The notes beneath the pieces are model-generated. The model did not search any database, was not told the DNA's origin, and saw nothing but the letters and a program-made list of their open reading frames with translations. From Xenophilus sp. Marseille-Q4582 (GTDB taxonomy: Bacteria > Pseudomonadota > Gammaproteobacteria > Burkholderiales > Burkholderiaceae_C): DNA of 64,000 nucleotides. The stretch lies in contig NZ_CAKAKO010000001.1 in the NCBI RefSeq assembly GCF_916700565.1, forward strand, positions 372,001-436,000, in the 5' to 3' direction. Shown one piece after another: positions 62,281 through 64,000 of this stretch (positions are counted from its first letter, which is position 1; each line of letters begins with the position of its first letter). The position numbers and the translations under genes were made by a program.

Positions 62281-63058
62281 TAAGCCGGGCGCTGCCGGTG
62301 CCATCGGCGCGGCCGACGTGGCCCGGAGCAAACCCGATGGCTACACCTTCCTGGTCGTGTGGCCGGATCCGCTGATCTCCGTCGTCGCCACCACGAAGAC
62401 GGCGTACCAGCCGGACCAAGACTTCAGGTTCATGACCAAGATCGCTGCCAACGGCTTTGTCCTGCTTGCAAGCCCCTCCATCAAGCCGAACAGCCTGCAG
62501 GAGCTGATCGCCGAAGCCAGAGCAGCGAGCGCGCCTCTAGCGTACGCATCGTTCGGACCTGGGTCGCTGCCCCAGTTGGTCATGCAGACAGTGTCGCGGC
62601 AAACTGGCGCGAAGTTCCTAGACGTCGCTTACAAGGGCAGCGGACCGGCCATCAACGATGTGATCAGCGGACAACTGCCGCCGTGCTTTGCCGCGCCGAT
62701 GCAGGCGGGACCGCTGGTGGCGGATGGTCGCCTGAAGGCGCTAGCCGTGACGGGCCCGCAACGCTCGAAGCTGCTGCCGCAGGTTCCCACGTTCAAGGAG
62801 GCGGGCGTCGACTCATTCCTCACCGGCAATGGCACCTGGATTGCGCTTGTCGCGCCCGCCGGGATGCCGCCCGGGGTCGAGGCCAAGATGTCTCAAGTTG
62901 TCCGCAACGCCATCGCGGACAATGACATCATGCGCTACCTCGAGGGCTTAGGGTTTGATCCTCTGGGCAACTCCCCGGCGGAGGCGACGACCGAATTCGC
63001 CGAAGAGTATGCGCAAGTGACCAGGCAGATCCGAGAGATGGGCATCAGCTCACGCTGA
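62281..63058 (+). pseudogene. Tripartite tricarboxylate transporter receptor (Bug/TctC) fragment, 5' truncated
   Basis: About 258 residues of a Bug-family periplasmic receptor. Family segments: GAAGAIGAADVARSKPDGYTFLVV, QPDQDFRFMTKIAANGFVLLASP, YASFGPGSLPQL and AYKGSGPAINDVISGQL. The signal peptide and the first 70 or so residues are missing; the first codons come directly from the IS end, so no proper start or ribosome site is left. The stop at 63058 is normal. Confidence 0.85.
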
Positions 63059-63157
63059 TACCTGCTGTCACGGGTTCGGGCAGCGCCGTGAGGCCGACCA
63101 TTGACGATGCCTGACGCGATACGTGCCTGGCTCCATGCCCGTGACCCTGTACCCGAA

Positions 63158-63574
63158 TCAGTACCGCTCGGAAGTAAACTTTCCCGGCTCCTCTGAAATC
63201 GCCGTTGCCGCCTGCAGGCAGCAACGGCGGGCGAAATCGGCAGGTGTCGCCCACCCCAGCGCAGAGTGGGGGCGACTCTCGTTGTAGTCCTGACGCCAAG
63301 CCCCGATCTTGGCCTGTGCGTCGGCCAATGACAAGAACCAGTGCGCGTTCAGGCACTCCTGGCGCAGCCGACCATTGAAGCTTTCGACGGCGGCGTTGTC
63401 GGTGGGTTTGCCTGGCCGACTGAAGTCGAGCTCCACACCGCGCTCATAGGCCCATTTGTCCATCACCTTAGAGATGAACTCGCTGCCGTTGTCGGTCTTG
63501 ATCGTGCGCGGCAGGCCGCGCTGTGCAGTGATGCCATTGAGCGTGCGCACGACGTCTTCTCTCTTGCTGTACCC
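63158..63574 (-). pseudogene. IS3-family transposase fragment (C-terminal part)
   Basis: About 135 residues of an IS3-family OrfB integrase core: RTIKTDNGSEFISKVMDKWA (second Asp), NAAVESFNGRLRQECLNAHWF with the Glu, and YNESRPHSALGWATPADFA. The N-terminal catalytic Asp region is missing; the frame opens near the stop of the tyrosine integrase at 63579. The element is therefore a remnant truncated at its 5' side. Confidence 0.85.
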
Positions 63575-63578
63575 GAGT

Positions 63579-64000
63579 TCACGCTGCGGGTTGCGAGTTC
63601 GCCTGGGAGGGGACTTGGAAGCCAGCGAAGATCGCCCAGTCTTCCATCATTTGGCGCCGCCTCTCTACGGCAGCGCTGCGCCGATAGGCCTCTTCAGTCT
63701 TGTTTCCGATCGCATGGGCCAAGGCAAACTCGGCCAGGTCCCGGGGGTACTCCGTTCGGTCCCCTGCCCAGTCGCGGAACGTCGAGCGAAAGCCATGGGG
63801 CACTGCATCGACTTTCATGCGCCGCAGGACTGCGGACAGGCTCATGTCCGAGAGCGGTCGCCCTTTCGTGCCCGGGAAAACCAACCCGGTGTCGGGCTGG
63901 CGGGGGAGGGCTTGCAACAGGGCCACCGCCGCCTTGCTCAGTGGCACGCGATGTTCTCGTTCCGCTTTCATTCGCTGCGCAGGGATGATCCACAGCGCCG
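63579..64000 (-). CDS. Tyrosine (P4-type) integrase, C-terminal part, runs off window
   Basis: The last 140 residues of a phage/island tyrosine recombinase. WIIPAQRMKAEREHRVPLS and LPRQPDTGLVFPGTKGRPLSDMSL are typical of the P4-integrase group. The catalytic residues HGFRSTFRDW (His, Arg), LAHAIG (His) and EEAYRR (Tyr) are present. The protein continues beyond 64000. The element whose insertion it mediates is outside the window; no tRNA gene is seen here. Confidence 0.9.
   Translation of the reverse strand, partial: ALWIIPAQRMKAEREHRVPLSKAAVALLQALPRQPDTGLVFPGTKGRPLSDMSLSAVLRRMKVDAVPHGFRSTFRDWAGDRTEYPRDLAEFALAHAIGNKTEEAYRRSAAVERRRQMMEDWAIFAGFQVPSQANSQPAA

Noticed and set aside
61925-63058. 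Single long frame joining the IS5 3' part with the Bug receptor
   Set aside because: The first third is out of frame with the transposase; the fusion results from insertion and is not a real fusion protein.
63579-64000. tRNA attachment site for the integrase
   Set aside because: No tRNA-like sequence was seen near the right end; the integrase 5' part and any att site lie outside the window.

Overview
The window is high-GC DNA with the gene content of a betaproteobacterium, most like the Comamonadaceae in the Burkholderiales. The reasons are an imuA-imuB-dnaE2 mutagenesis cassette, an ssu-type sulfonate locus, a Bug-type solute receptor fragment and several IS5, IS1595 and IS3 family elements. 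No species marker (rRNA, tRNA or core ribosomal gene) is present, so this placement is an inference.

Layout. (1) 1-5829: organosulfur operon on + (ABC permease, ATPase, DszB-like desulfinase, FMN-dependent monooxygenase, two solute-binding-type proteins). An IS5 element (5808-6653) sits in the last codons of the final gene. (2) 7736-14765: a compact six-gene + operon: small DNA-binding protein, NADAR protein, SIS-HAD fusion, phosphoribosyltransferase-like protein, ORC/CDC6-like P-loop ATPase, and a protein I do not recognise. It looks like a conflict or nucleotide-handling system and is the best candidate for an undescribed one. (3) 14942-23158: DNA-damage genes: SRAP protein, secreted nuclease-like lipoprotein and imuA-imuB-dnaE2. 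An IS1595 element has split the SOS (LexA) box of the imu operon. (4) 23346-26315: a four-gene minus-strand operon (inner-membrane protein, lipoprotein, exported protein, J-domain protein), divergent from an XRE regulator. (5) 26589-45784: mobile-element backbone: DUF3987 protein, two YagK/YfjJ (inovirus Gp2-like) proteins, a low-GC orphan, a dead IS, then AlpA, RadC-like, DUF932, YqaJ and many small hypothetical genes, several preceded by hairpin/T-tract leaders. (6) 45808-46919: a second, diverged IS1595 element, again inside a CTG-N10-CAG box. (7) 47748-62280: two copies, identical in every translated segment, of one IS5 element bracket a defence island. Its core is a + operon of HTH gene, type III-like mod and res, mcrB-like, mcrC-like and a TOTE-type primase-helicase. 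(8) 62281-64000: truncated Bug receptor, IS3 remnant and the C-terminus of a tyrosine integrase running off the window.

The two most notable signals are the six-gene operon and the IS1595 elements. Both IS1595 copies have inserted exactly into the 10-bp spacer of a LexA-type palindrome, and both carry similar palindromes about 35 bp inside each end. This suggests target choice coupled to LexA-box recognition.
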